64,000 bases of DNA, taken from the NCBI RefSeq assembly GCF_900111565.1, contig NZ_FOIK01000002.1, positions 434,001 to 498,000 on the forward strand. The letters are read 5' to 3'. A program made the position numbers and the translations under genes. The notes under the pieces are model-generated. The model ran no database searches. It saw nothing but the letters and a program-made list of their open reading frames with translations, and was not told where the DNA came from. Source of the stretch: Paenibacillus sp. NFR01. GTDB lineage: Bacteria > Bacillota > Bacilli > Paenibacillales > Paenibacillaceae. Below, in pieces: positions 25,168 to 33,446 of the stretch (position 1 is its first letter; each line of letters begins with the position of its first letter).

Positions 25168-27105
25168 TTATTTCGAAGACAGCGGCTTTTTCCACAGGCC
25201 GAGCATCAGGCCGGAAACAACGGCGCCGATGGCTACAGCGAGCAGGAACAGCAGCGCGTGATTGGCGAGCGCCGCGGCGAACACGCCGCCGTGCGGTGCC
25301 GGAACATTGACGTTCCAGAGCTGGGTCAGGCCGCCGGCGATCGCGGAACCAATGATGCAGGTCGTCAGGATACGCAGCGGATCCGCCGCCGCGAACGGAA
25401 TGGCGCCTTCCGTGATAAAGGACAAGCCGAGCACATAGTTGGTCAGGCCGGATTGGCGTTCTTCGTTCGTGAATTTATGCTTGAAGAACGTCGTTGCCAG
25501 GGCGATTGCGAGCGGAGGAACCATACCGCCTGCCATGACGGCCGCCATCATCAGGCCGTTGGTGTTGCCGCTGGAGGTAAACACGCCGATGGCGAAGGTA
25601 TACGCGGCTTTGTTGAACGGGCCGCCCATGTCGATGGCCATCATGCCGCCGAGAATAAGGCCGAGCAGCACTTTGTTGCCGGTACCGAGACTGTTCAGGC
25701 CGTCGATGAGGCCGGTGTTGATCCAGCTGAAAATCGGATCAAAGATAAAGTACATAACCGTGCCGGTGATCAGCAGCCCAAACACTGGATACAGCAGGAT
25801 CGGCTTGAGGCCGTTAAGCGATTTCGGAACGCCCGTAAAAAGTTTGCGCAGCCCGAGAATGACGTAACCGGCAAGGAAACCGGCGGCCAGACCGCCCAGG
25901 AAGCCGGCGTTCGACGTTGCGGCGAGATAGCCGCCGACCATACCGGGCATGAGCGCCGGACGGTCGCCGATGCTCATGGCGATGAAGCCGGCGAGAATCG
26001 GGATCAGGAAGTGGAACGCACCGTCCCCGCCGCCGATGGTCATCAGCAGCTTCACGAGTTCGTTATCCGGGCTCAGCGTACGTTCAAGCAGGAAGCAAAT
26101 GGCCAGCAGGATGCCGCCACCGACGACAAACGGCAGCATATGCGAAACGCCGTTCATCAGGTCTTTATAGATTCGGCCGCCGATGCTCGGCTTGCCCGCC
26201 GAAGCGGAGTCCGAAGAAGCTGAGGTGCCGCCCTGCGCGCGGTAGATCGGCGCATCGCCGCCTGCTGCCTTGCGCAGCAGCTCTTCCGATTTGCGGATGC
26301 CGTCGCTGACTGGACGCTGGAGCACCGGCTTGCCGTCGAAGCGGGCCATCTCCACTTGCTTGTCGGCGGCTACGATGACCCCGCTGGCACGGCGGATTTC
26401 CTCTGCGGTCAGCACGTTTTTCGCGCCTTCGGAACCGTTCGTTTCCACTCGGATGTTGATACCGAGCTCTTTGGCTTTTTTCTTGAGTGCGTCCTCCGCC
26501 ATGAATGTATGCGCGATGCCGGTCGGGCAAGCGGTTACAGCAACGACAAAAGCTTCCGATGCCGGATTGCCGACAAATGTTCCTTGTGTCATAGATGCGT
26601 TGTTTGATGAAGCGGATTCGGATTGTTCTGCTTGTTTGGCCGCATCCTGCTCCGCTTGCTTCGCATCGAACAGTGCTGCCACTTCATCCGGCGTCTTCGT
26701 GTTCTTCAGCGCAGCTATGAAGTCGGCATCGATCAGCAGCCGGGAAAGCGCGGCCAGCGTGCGAAGATGGGTATTGCCCGCTCCTTCGGGTGCAGCGATC
26801 ATAAAGAACAGGTACACCGGCGCTTCATCCAGCGCTTCAAAATCCGCGCCGCCGGCGCTCTTCGCGAACAACACTGTCGCTTCGTTGACCGCCTTCGTTT
26901 TGGCATGCGGCATAGCAATTCCCCCGCCGATACCGGTACTGGACTCTTTTTCGCGCTGCAGAATCTTTTCCTTAAACAGCGCTTTATCGTTGATGCGACC
27001 GCTTTCATCAAGCTTGGCGATAAGCTCGTCGATGGCAGCCTCTTTCGTGGTGGATTGCAAATCCATGATCATGATATTTTTGAGCATCAGATCGGTAATT
27101 TTCAT
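25168..27105 (-). CDS. fruA: PTS fructose transporter subunit EIIABC
   Basis: Fructose-specific phosphotransferase permease, 645 residues, which imports fructose as fructose-1-phosphate. Domains in order: EIIA (about 1-150) with phosphorylated H67 in GIAMPHAKT; a Gln/Ser/Ala-rich linker; EIIB (about 183-280) with phosphorylated C193 in VTACPTGIAHTF; and membrane EIIC (about 305-640) with several helices. The order A-B-C is that of Bacillus FruA. It lies 73 bases after fruK, last in fruR-fruK-fruA. Confidence 0.96.
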   Translation of the reverse strand: MKITDLMLKNIMIMDLQSTTKEAAIDELIAKLDESGRINDKALFKEKILQREKESSTGIGGGIAMPHAKTKAVNEATVLFAKSAGGADFEALDEAPVYLFFMIAAPEGAGNTHLRTLAALSRLLIDADFIAALKNTKTPDEVAALFDAKQAEQDAAKQAEQSESASSNNASMTQGTFVGNPASEAFVVAVTACPTGIAHTFMAEDALKKKAKELGINIRVETNGSEGAKNVLTAEEIRRASGVIVAADKQVEMARFDGKPVLQRPVSDGIRKSEELLRKAAGGDAPIYRAQGGTSASSDSASAGKPSIGGRIYKDLMNGVSHMLPFVVGGGILLAICFLLERTLSPDNELVKLLMTIGGGDGAFHFLIPILAGFIAMSIGDRPALMPGMVGGYLAATSNAGFLGGLAAGFLAGYVILGLRKLFTGVPKSLNGLKPILLYPVFGLLITGTVMYFIFDPIFSWINTGLIDGLNSLGTGNKVLLGLILGGMMAIDMGGPFNKAAYTFAIGVFTSSGNTNGLMMAAVMAGGMVPPLAIALATTFFKHKFTNEERQSGLTNYVLGLSFITEGAIPFAAADPLRILTTCIIGSAIAGGLTQLWNVNVPAPHGGVFAAALANHALLFLLAVAIGAVVSGLMLGLWKKPLSSK

Positions 27106-27178
27106 CTGCTTCAGCTCTCCTTTTCAGTTCCGGCAGGCGCGTCTTGCCGGGCGCCCGCCTATTTATGCTTGTTGTTCT

Positions 27179-28093
27179 TTACTGAACGGCTTTGATTTGA
27201 ATGTCCGGCAGCAGGCGCATAATCTCTTCGCGCGAGGCCAGATCATCGGCAAACGCCGTTGCGCTGCCGCAGGCGACGCCGGACCGGAAGGCTTCCATCT
27301 CGTTCCCGCCCTGGTGCAGCGTTCCTACGAACCCGGCAATCATCGAATCGCCGGCGCCGACGGAATTGCGCACCGTCCCGGACGGGGCCGAGGCATGATA
27401 AGCGGCTTCCGGCGTAATCAGCAGCGCGCCTTCGCCAGCCATCGAGATCAGCACATGTTTGGCGCCGAGCTCCAGCAGCTTGCGCCCGTACACGATCAGC
27501 TCTTCCCGTGTTTCAAGCTCTACGCCAAACAACTCCGCCAGTTCGTGATGATTCGGCTTTACCACCAGCGGTCCTTGCGGCAATGCATCCAAAAGCGCCT
27601 GGCCCGTCGTGTCGATGACGAATTCCGCTCCGGCCTGTTTCGCCGCCTGGATCAGTTTGCCATAAAATTCTCCGCCGAGCGCTGGCGGCGCGCTCCCGGA
27701 CAACACCATGATGTCTCCCGGCTGAAGCCCGGACAACTTCCCGAGCAGCGCTTCTGCCTCTGCCGCCGAAATGTCAGGGCCAAGACCGTTGATCTCCGTC
27801 TCTTCCGCCGACTTCAGCTTTACATTAATCCGCGTATCGTCCTGAACAAAAACGAAATCGCAGCCGATGCCTTCCTCGCGCAGCTTGTCATCTATATAAC
27901 GGCCGGTGAAGCCGCCGAGAAATCCGACGGCCGTATTGCCTACCGCAAGCTGATTCAGCACCCGGGAGACGTTGATTCCTTTTCCCCCCGGCAGCTTCAG
28001 ATCCCGCTTCATCCGGTTCAGGCTCCCCAGCTCAAGATTCTCGACCTCCACGATATAGTCAATGGATGGGTTAAGCGTAACGGTGTAAATCAT
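27179..28093 (-). CDS. fruK: 1-Phosphofructokinase
   Basis: ATP-dependent kinase of the PfkB family (fructose-1-phosphate to fructose-1,6-bisphosphate), 304 residues. It starts MIYTVTLNPSIDY with the GGKGINVSRVL ribokinase signature and ends with the anion-hole/catalytic aspartate segment VGAGDSMIAGFVG. The ATG at 28093 was preferred because GAGGG is six bases away; an ATG two codons upstream overlaps it. The fruR stop codon lies just before the start, so the two are coupled. Confidence 0.95.
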   Translation of the reverse strand: MIYTVTLNPSIDYIVEVENLELGSLNRMKRDLKLPGGKGINVSRVLNQLAVGNTAVGFLGGFTGRYIDDKLREEGIGCDFVFVQDDTRINVKLKSAEETEINGLGPDISAAEAEALLGKLSGLQPGDIMVLSGSAPPALGGEFYGKLIQAAKQAGAEFVIDTTGQALLDALPQGPLVVKPNHHELAELFGVELETREELIVYGRKLLELGAKHVLISMAGEGALLITPEAAYHASAPSGTVRNSVGAGDSMIAGFVGTLHQGGNEMEAFRSGVACGSATAFADDLASREEIMRLLPDIQIKAVQ

Positions 28094-28095
28094 GT

Positions 28096-28842
28096 TCATC
28101 CCTCAATTACTTTGGTTTTTTGGACAATGGCGGCGCGCATCGGCTCCGGAACCGAATCCGCGATTATGACCGCCTCCGGCACATCGAACAGTTTGGCAAA
28201 AGAGACCTCGCCGAACTTGCTGCTGTCCGCCAGCACGAAGGTCTCGGCCGACAGCTGATGCGCTCTGCGCTTCACCAGCGCTTCTTCCGGGTCGGGCGTC
28301 GTAAAGCCCATGTCCGCGTCTACCCCATTGGTTCCCAAAAAGCATTTGTCAAAACGGAAGTTGTCCATGTTCTGAAGGGCGATACTGCCGATTACCGCTT
28401 TCGTGTGGCTCTTCATCATCCCGCCCAGCAAATAGCTGCGGATCTGCTTGCTGACCAGAGCCTCCACATGCGAAAGGCCGTTAGTGACCACAATAATGTC
28501 ACGAGCTTCAATATATGGAATCATCGCTAACGTAGTCGTTCCCGCATCCAGATAAATGCATTCACCGTCATGCACCTGTGAGGCGGCCAGTTTGGCGATT
28601 CTGGTCTTTTGCTGAACGTTTTTGGAGGATTTCTCTTCCATCCCCGGCTCCAGCCCCCGATGTACGGGCAGCGAGGCGCCGCCGTGTATCCGCTTCAAAG
28701 CCCCGCGGGCCTCAAGGTCGATCAAATCGCGGCGTACCGTGGATTCAGAGGCGTTCAGCTCTTCCATAAGCTCTTGGATCTTCACGATCTTCCGTTCCTG
28801 TAAGCGCTGTAAAATTAGCGTGTATCGTTCTTCGGTTAACAT
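28096..28842 (-). CDS. fruR: DeoR-family transcriptional regulator of the fructose operon
   Basis: A 248-residue repressor. The N-terminal DeoR helix-turn-helix includes LNASESTVRRDLIDLEARG (about residues 29-47), followed by RIHGGA and the sugar-phosphate sensing domain with IYLDAGTTTLAMI and NGLSHVEAL. Fructose-1-phosphate is the likely effector, by family. It is the first gene of the operon, and phased TTGAA repeats upstream are candidate binding sites, giving autoregulation. The ATG follows GGAGGATG. Confidence 0.93.
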   Translation of the reverse strand: MLTEERYTLILQRLQERKIVKIQELMEELNASESTVRRDLIDLEARGALKRIHGGASLPVHRGLEPGMEEKSSKNVQQKTRIAKLAASQVHDGECIYLDAGTTTLAMIPYIEARDIIVVTNGLSHVEALVSKQIRSYLLGGMMKSHTKAVIGSIALQNMDNFRFDKCFLGTNGVDADMGFTTPDPEEALVKRRAHQLSAETFVLADSSKFGEVSFAKLFDVPEAVIIADSVPEPMRAAIVQKTKVIEG

Positions 28843-28879
28843 TTTTCATCCTCCAACAAAATCTATAGTATCATAAACC

Positions 28880-28926
28880 TTCAAAAAAACAATCACTAAA
28901 ATTCAAAATCATTCAAATATCTTCAA
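28880..28926 (-). promoter_or_regulatory. Phased TTGAA repeats, candidate FruR operator
   Basis: On the minus strand TTGAA occurs at 28922-28926, 28912-28916, 28902-28906 and 28880-28884. The first three are exactly 10 bp apart, on one face of the helix. The candidate -10 (TATGAT or TACTAT, about 28866-28876) lies just downstream. Confidence 0.5.
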
Positions 28927-29057
28927 CCATTCTATGGTTCGTCACGCTTCTGTAACGAATACAGCTTCTGGGCCCTTATACTCTGTCCAATTATACCAAA
29001 TCTTCTCACGGCAAAAAGCGACAACCTGCAATACGTGACCGACTGGAATCCATTCCC

Positions 29058-29097
29058 TTGACAGTTCGCCTTTAGCGGGAGTAGTATTCTAAAATAC
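29058..29097 (+). promoter_or_regulatory. Promoter and inverted repeat before the TrmB-type regulator gene
   Basis: TTGACA (29058-29063), an 18-base spacer and TAGTAT (29082-29087). The perfect inverted repeat GTATTCTAAAATAC (29084-29097) overlaps the -10 and is a good candidate for the regulator's own operator. Confidence 0.6.
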
Positions 29098-29127
29098 GTC
29101 TAAGCAATTCAACAAGGAGGACCCGTT

Positions 29128-29916
29128 ATGATCGAATCCCTGCGCAGGCTGGGACTATCGGATCTGGAGGCCCGGTGTTATTTGACGCTCCATGGGCAGC
29201 CTGCCTCTTCCGGCTATGAGGTTGCCAAGCAGGTGTCGGTGTCCCGTTCCAACGTATATGCCGCGCTGCGCGGTCTTGCGGAAAAAGGCATCTGCCGTAC
29301 GCTCGAAGGCGATCCGGTGCTGTATGCCGCCGTTCCGATCGGTGAAGTCATCAAGCTGCTGCAATACGATTTTGAGCACACCGCACGCGTGCTGAAGGGG
29401 GAGCTGACGGCTCCGGCGGAGACGCCGGCTTTTTTCTCCAACTGGAAAGGCGATAAGCAGGTCGATCTGGCCATCCGCCGGCTGGCCGCCAATGCGGCCC
29501 ACGATATTCTCGTGGATCTCTGGTCCGAGGACCTGCACCGGCTGGAGGAGCCGCTGCTGGCGGCCGAAGCCCGGGGGGTCGAGGTGCATCTGATGGTAAT
29601 CGGCGAGGTTCCTACGAAGCTGAAGCATGTCATGGTTCACAGCCGCGGTGAAGGCGCGCCGCCCAAACTTCGCAATTTCTCGCTGCTGCTGGACCAAAAG
29701 GTGGCGCTGCTCGGCAACTTCGGCAGCCAGACGCCGGCGCTGGCGCTGGAAAGCAATCATTTTTCCCTGCTGGATGTCTTGGATTCGGCTTATTTCCATG
29801 ATGTAGTGATGCAGCGGATCGAACGCGACTTCGCGCCCGAGCTGCTGGACCGTTACGGACCGGACTATGCCCGGATTCGCCAAGAGCATCCCGAGATGGA
29901 TCGAAAGAAAGGATGA
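29128..29916 (+). CDS. TrmB-family transcriptional regulator
   Basis: A 262-residue regulator. The N-terminal winged helix (residues about 5-75: LGLSDLEARCYLTLHG, then SRSNVYAALRGLAEKG) is of TrmB type, and the C-terminal part resembles the TrmB sugar/ligand-binding region with a phospholipase-D-like fold (DILVDLWSEDLHRLEEPLL). In the Firmicutes such genes often sit beside transporters. It shares its stop region with the MFS gene, so the pair forms an operon, probably a ligand-responsive efflux module. The ATG follows AAGGAGG. Confidence 0.88.
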   Translation: MIESLRRLGLSDLEARCYLTLHGQPASSGYEVAKQVSVSRSNVYAALRGLAEKGICRTLEGDPVLYAAVPIGEVIKLLQYDFEHTARVLKGELTAPAETPAFFSNWKGDKQVDLAIRRLAANAAHDILVDLWSEDLHRLEEPLLAAEARGVEVHLMVIGEVPTKLKHVMVHSRGEGAPPKLRNFSLLLDQKVALLGNFGSQTPALALESNHFSLLDVLDSAYFHDVVMQRIERDFAPELLDRYGPDYARIRQEHPEMDRKKG

Positions 29917-29921
29917 CATTC

Positions 29922-31148
29922 ATGAGTACCATAGCTCCGTCCGTGATGCACAACCGTTCCTTTGTGTCTCTGTGGATCGCCCGGATCTTCAGCACCACCG
30001 CTTTTCAAATGCTGTCGGTCGTCATCGGCTGGCAGATGTATGCGCTGACCGACAGCGCGTTCCAGCTTGGCCTCGTCGGCCTGGCGCAATTCCTGCCGAT
30101 GCTGATTCTTACGCTTCCCGCCGGACAGGTCGCCGACCGGTATGACCGGCGCACGATTGTGTATTTATGCCAGCTCTTCGAGTGCCTCGTCGTGGTGGCG
30201 CTTCTGCTCGGCAGCATTCAGGGCTGGATCGATCCGATCCACATTCTGATCGGAGCGGCGATTCTCGGCGCCAGCCGGACCTTCGAAAGCCCGGCCTCGG
30301 CCGCGCTCGTTCCGGATCTCGTGGACCGCGAGCAGCTGCCGCAAGCCGCCGCCTGGTCCGCCTCCGCCATGCAAACGGCCATGATCGTCGGCCCGGCGCT
30401 CGGCGGCGTGCTCGTTGCCTGGGGCACTTCCTACGCTTATATCGCTTCGCTCGTTGCCCTGGCGGTCTCCACGGTACTGATCTTCAGCGTCAAGGTCGTC
30501 CGCCATGTCCGAAAACCCGATGCCGTCACGATGGAGACTTTCCTCAGCGGCCTCAAATTTGTTTTTAAGCGTAAAATCATTCTCGGCACCATCTCGCTCG
30601 ATTTGTTTGCCGTCCTGCTCGGCGGCGCGACCGCGCTGCTGCCGATCTTCGCCGAAGACGTGCTGAAGACCGGCTCGCTGGGCCTCGGCCTGCTGCGCTC
30701 CGCGCCGGCGGTTGGCGCATTGGTCGTCTCGCTGATCCTGACCCGCGTCTCGCTGGAAAACGCGATCGGCAAAACGCTGTTCGCATCGCTCGCGGTCTTC
30801 GCGCTGGCCACGGTGCTGTTCGGCATCTCCAGCAACATCTATGTATCGCTGTTCGCGCTGTTCCTGACCGGCGCGTCCGACGTCGTGAGCGTCGTGATCC
30901 GCTCTACGCTCGTGCAGGTCAACACGCCGCTGGATATGCAGGGACGGGTCAACGCCGTCAACTCGCTGTTCATCGGCACGTCCAACCAGCTCGGCGAATT
31001 CGAGTCCGGCACGATGGCCGGCCTGGTCGGCGCCGTTCCGGCCACCGTTATCGGCGGCCTCGGCACCCTTGCCGTAGCGGTCATCTGGATGTACTGGCTG
31101 TTCCCGGTACTGCGGGGATTGAAGACGTACACGGTGGAGGAAGGATAA
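29922..31148 (+). CDS. MFS transporter (enterobactin exporter/EntS-like)
   Basis: A 408-residue major facilitator with about 12 hydrophobic segments. GQVADRYDRRTIVY between helices 2 and 3 is the MFS loop signature. FESPASAALVPDLVDREQLPQA and VNTPLDMQGRVNAVNSLF are typical of the MFS_3/EntS-type exporters. AAAGAAAGG is nine bases before the ATG at 29922, whereas the ATG at 29913 overlaps it. It is cotranscribed with the TrmB-type regulator. The substrate is unknown. Confidence 0.88.
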   Translation: MSTIAPSVMHNRSFVSLWIARIFSTTAFQMLSVVIGWQMYALTDSAFQLGLVGLAQFLPMLILTLPAGQVADRYDRRTIVYLCQLFECLVVVALLLGSIQGWIDPIHILIGAAILGASRTFESPASAALVPDLVDREQLPQAAAWSASAMQTAMIVGPALGGVLVAWGTSYAYIASLVALAVSTVLIFSVKVVRHVRKPDAVTMETFLSGLKFVFKRKIILGTISLDLFAVLLGGATALLPIFAEDVLKTGSLGLGLLRSAPAVGALVVSLILTRVSLENAIGKTLFASLAVFALATVLFGISSNIYVSLFALFLTGASDVVSVVIRSTLVQVNTPLDMQGRVNAVNSLFIGTSNQLGEFESGTMAGLVGAVPATVIGGLGTLAVAVIWMYWLFPVLRGLKTYTVEEG

Positions 31149-31169
31149 GGAAGCGTGGGATGCACGCGG

Positions 31170-31206
31170 AGCAAGCCCCCGTCGGGTGGACGGGGGCTTG
31201 CTTTTT
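31170..31206 (+). terminator. Terminator of the regulator-MFS operon
   Basis: AGCAAGCCCCCGTC/GACGGGGGCTTGCT with TTTTT. Confidence 0.9.
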
Positions 31207-31755
31207 CATATGATCAGCGTCCGCCGCGGAGCTCACTCAGCGCTCGTCGCTTGACGGGGCGTGCCGCAAAGGTAGCCTGCGGTCGCGATTGGTTACGGAC
31301 CCGCTCACCTCACATTGGCACATGGACTAAAAATAACAAACCTGATGCTTTATTCGCACAAGCAGCACCTGTGGCATGCAATATTAGTAATAGCACATTC
31401 CCCAGCGCCGATTATTGCTATGGCCTCTCTGATGCGCGAACTGAGATCCCACGCGGCTTGAAAGCATTTTTCACAGATAAAGCTCTGTTTCTATCCTTTC
31501 GCGCCATCTCTTACGGACCTGAGCGCCGCTATTCGTCGATAATGAGGCTTTTCGGCTCGTTAACGGACCTGAGAGCCGTTATTCACGCTCAAAACCCCAC
31601 ATTTCTGCCCAAAACAAGCAAATAACGGCGATCAGGTCCGTTGGATTGGGAAATAACGCGTTTTTTTGAAAATAGCGGCGCTCATGTCCGTTAGCCGAGG
31701 TGAAACCACACCTACCGCACACAGCTACGTTTTCCGCATCAAAACTAATCCCCGT
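31207..31755. other. Intergenic region between two terminators
   Basis: No gene is supported; the only structured content is the hairpin array A2. Confidence 0.6.
31511..31693. repeat. Four-hairpin array A2
   Basis: Four 23-base units start at 31511, 31561, 31621 and 31671 (spacing 50/60/50). Units 1-2 read TTACGGACCTGAGCGCCG and TAACGGACCTGAGAGCCG; units 3-4 are inverted (AATAACGGCGATCAGGTCCG, AATAGCGGCGCTCATGTCCG). It is the same family as array A1. Confidence 0.85.
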
Positions 31756-31791
31756 CAAAAAACAAGCCCCCGTCCAACGACGAGGGCTTGT
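31756..31791 (-). terminator. Terminator of the lipoprotein gene
   Basis: On the minus strand CAAGCCCTCGTC/GACGGGGGCTTG ends in TTTTTTG. Confidence 0.85.
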
Positions 31792-31821
31792 TGCGCTCCG
31801 ACCATCCGATTCAGCTACCGC

Positions 31822-32946
31822 TCACGGAATCAGATGATAAATATAGATCTCCCGAATCACTCCGCTCTTCACATCATACCGCGCGTAGGTATACGTCTCC
31901 TGATCCGATAGCTCGTATGCCCGGTTATCCGGATCCGCCGATGGATCGGCACCCTCCGCCGCAAGCTCGGGGTAGACCTTGATCAGCTCCGCCAGCGGCA
32001 TGCCGGCATGCAGCCCCTTGGCCGTTGCATACGACGAATCGGTCAGCTTCATATTCATGATCCAAAAAGCTTTGCCGTCCTGCTTCGGAGAGAAAAGCTG
32101 CAGGGTCAGGCCCGGATATTCCACCGTTCGCACAAATGATCCGGTCAGCGTATCCGCATTCTGCAGCGTTTCTGTCACTTGCGATAACGGCTTGCCCAGC
32201 AGCTCCGCAAGATTCAGCTCATTGTCCCAGCCTTTGAGGGGAATCGTGGCATTTTTCGCGCTAATGGAAAAATCCTTCTCACTGTAGCGCGCACTTTTCG
32301 TAAACATGGCCTCCACCGTACCGTCCGCCAAATTCACCGTCAGCCAATCCAGCGTTTCCGTATGCCCGCTCCCCGGATTGTAGACATGAAAAACCGGATT
32401 TCCGTTGTCCTCATGATCCAGCTCCACGGCGGTCACTCCATCTACATACCTGGGTCCCAGGTTCTTCTCGGCAAAAGCCCGGGCCAGGTCCTGCGCCTCC
32501 TGCTGCTCGGGATTAAGTAACGCCGGAGTATCCTCCGAAACGGCGGATCCCGCCAAACATTCGTCCGGCGAAATCTCGCAGGTCACTTCCTGTGTCTTCG
32601 GGTTGACATGGTACCATTCCATGATCTCCGTAGTGGCAGAACTGCTCTGCGCAATAATATAGTTTCCATCCGGATCCGTATCCTGATACCGAACCGAAGA
32701 TTCTTTCAGCGACGCGTCGCTCAGCTTGGACTTGATCCACTCCACCGCTTCTTCCCGGGACAGCTCCCGGACGGCGGTAGGCTGCGGCGCGGCTGCTTCG
32801 GATGAAACCTGCGGCGTCTCGGCAGTTGCTGTGGCAGCGGGTGGATGGTGAGAAAAAGCCGCTTCTTGCGCACTGCGGTTTGCCGGAGTTTTGGAGCAGC
32901 CGGCGAGCAGAATCATGCACCCGGCGATTGCGATAAAACGTTTCAT
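31822..32946 (-). CDS. Hypothetical lipoprotein
   Basis: A 374-residue secreted lipoprotein. The signal peptide ends at ILLAGC (lipidated cysteine 17) and a Pro/Ala/Thr-rich linker follows to about residue 58. The globular part looks like a repeated alpha/beta unit (SREEAVEWIKSKLSDASLKE, and later QEAQDLARAFAEKNLGPRY), reminiscent of PepSY-like folds, and ends with GMPLAELIKVYPELAAEGAD, a stretch found in proteins with a repeated conserved N/G-x-P-L motif. I do not recognise a named family. The start follows AATGGAGGG. It is monocistronic with its own terminator. Confidence 0.75.
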   Translation of the reverse strand: MKRFIAIAGCMILLAGCSKTPANRSAQEAAFSHHPPAATATAETPQVSSEAAAPQPTAVRELSREEAVEWIKSKLSDASLKESSVRYQDTDPDGNYIIAQSSSATTEIMEWYHVNPKTQEVTCEISPDECLAGSAVSEDTPALLNPEQQEAQDLARAFAEKNLGPRYVDGVTAVELDHEDNGNPVFHVYNPGSGHTETLDWLTVNLADGTVEAMFTKSARYSEKDFSISAKNATIPLKGWDNELNLAELLGKPLSQVTETLQNADTLTGSFVRTVEYPGLTLQLFSPKQDGKAFWIMNMKLTDSSYATAKGLHAGMPLAELIKVYPELAAEGADPSADPDNRAYELSDQETYTYARYDVKSGVIREIYIYHLIP

Positions 32947-33041
32947 CGTAACCCTCCATTTTCTCTAAAAAAAGGTGTTTCGCCGCCCTGCGGCAACGTA
33001 GACAGCCCCTAGCACTACCCTAAGCTCCTACCCCCCTGCCT

Positions 33042-33293
33042 CTACTCCCCTCGCGCTTCCCGCTCCAATTCCGCCTCGATCTCTTCATCGCTCACTGGAG
33101 CGGCTTCCTCTTGGGAGAGGCCCAGCTTCTCCTTGATCGCTTGCAGGTCGGTTTGAATTTCCTTCGTCCGCAGATGGGTGTCGAGTACAATGCCAAACAT
33201 GACGGCGATAAAAACAAGCGGGCCATATGGCCCAATAACCGCGGTCAGCAGCGAGATGCCAAGCAGCGCTATGACGGTTCCCCAAATAATCAC
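33042..33293 (-). CDS. Small membrane protein with coiled-coil tail
   Basis: About 83 residues: two N-terminal hydrophobic stretches (IIWGTVIALLGISLLTAVIG and GPLVFIAVMFGIVLD) and a charged helical tail (EIQTDLQAIKEKLGLSQEEA, then EIEAELEREARGE) likely to form a coiled coil in the cytoplasm. The GTG at 33293 has AAAGGAAG nine bases upstream; an in-frame ATG twelve codons earlier has no site. It lies between the lipoprotein gene and the TetM-like gene on the same strand but separated from both. Function unknown. Confidence 0.65.
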   Translation of the reverse strand: MIIWGTVIALLGISLLTAVIGPYGPLVFIAVMFGIVLDTHLRTKEIQTDLQAIKEKLGLSQEEAAPVSDEEIEAELEREARGE

Positions 33294-33446
33294 GGGCCAG
33301 CACTTCCTTTCGGGTAGAGGTGACTTCATGCCAGATAACAGGTAGTTTCAGTTTATTCGCCGCATGGGCTGAATATTTGCCGCTCTCCGGCCGGCAAGGG
33401 TACGGTACGTACGCCTGTTGCTATACCTAAGGAGCAACCCGGGGCT

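Noticed and set aside
26270..28258. Open frame of 662 codons on the plus strand
   Set aside because: It runs antisense across fruA, fruK and fruR and has no family signature.
28799..28812. cre site inside fruR
   Set aside because: TGTAAGCGCTGTAA has two mismatches to the consensus and lies in coding sequence.
31155..31625. Open frame of 156 codons in the A2 region
   Set aside because: It crosses the terminator and the hairpin units, has no ribosome binding site and no recognisable features.
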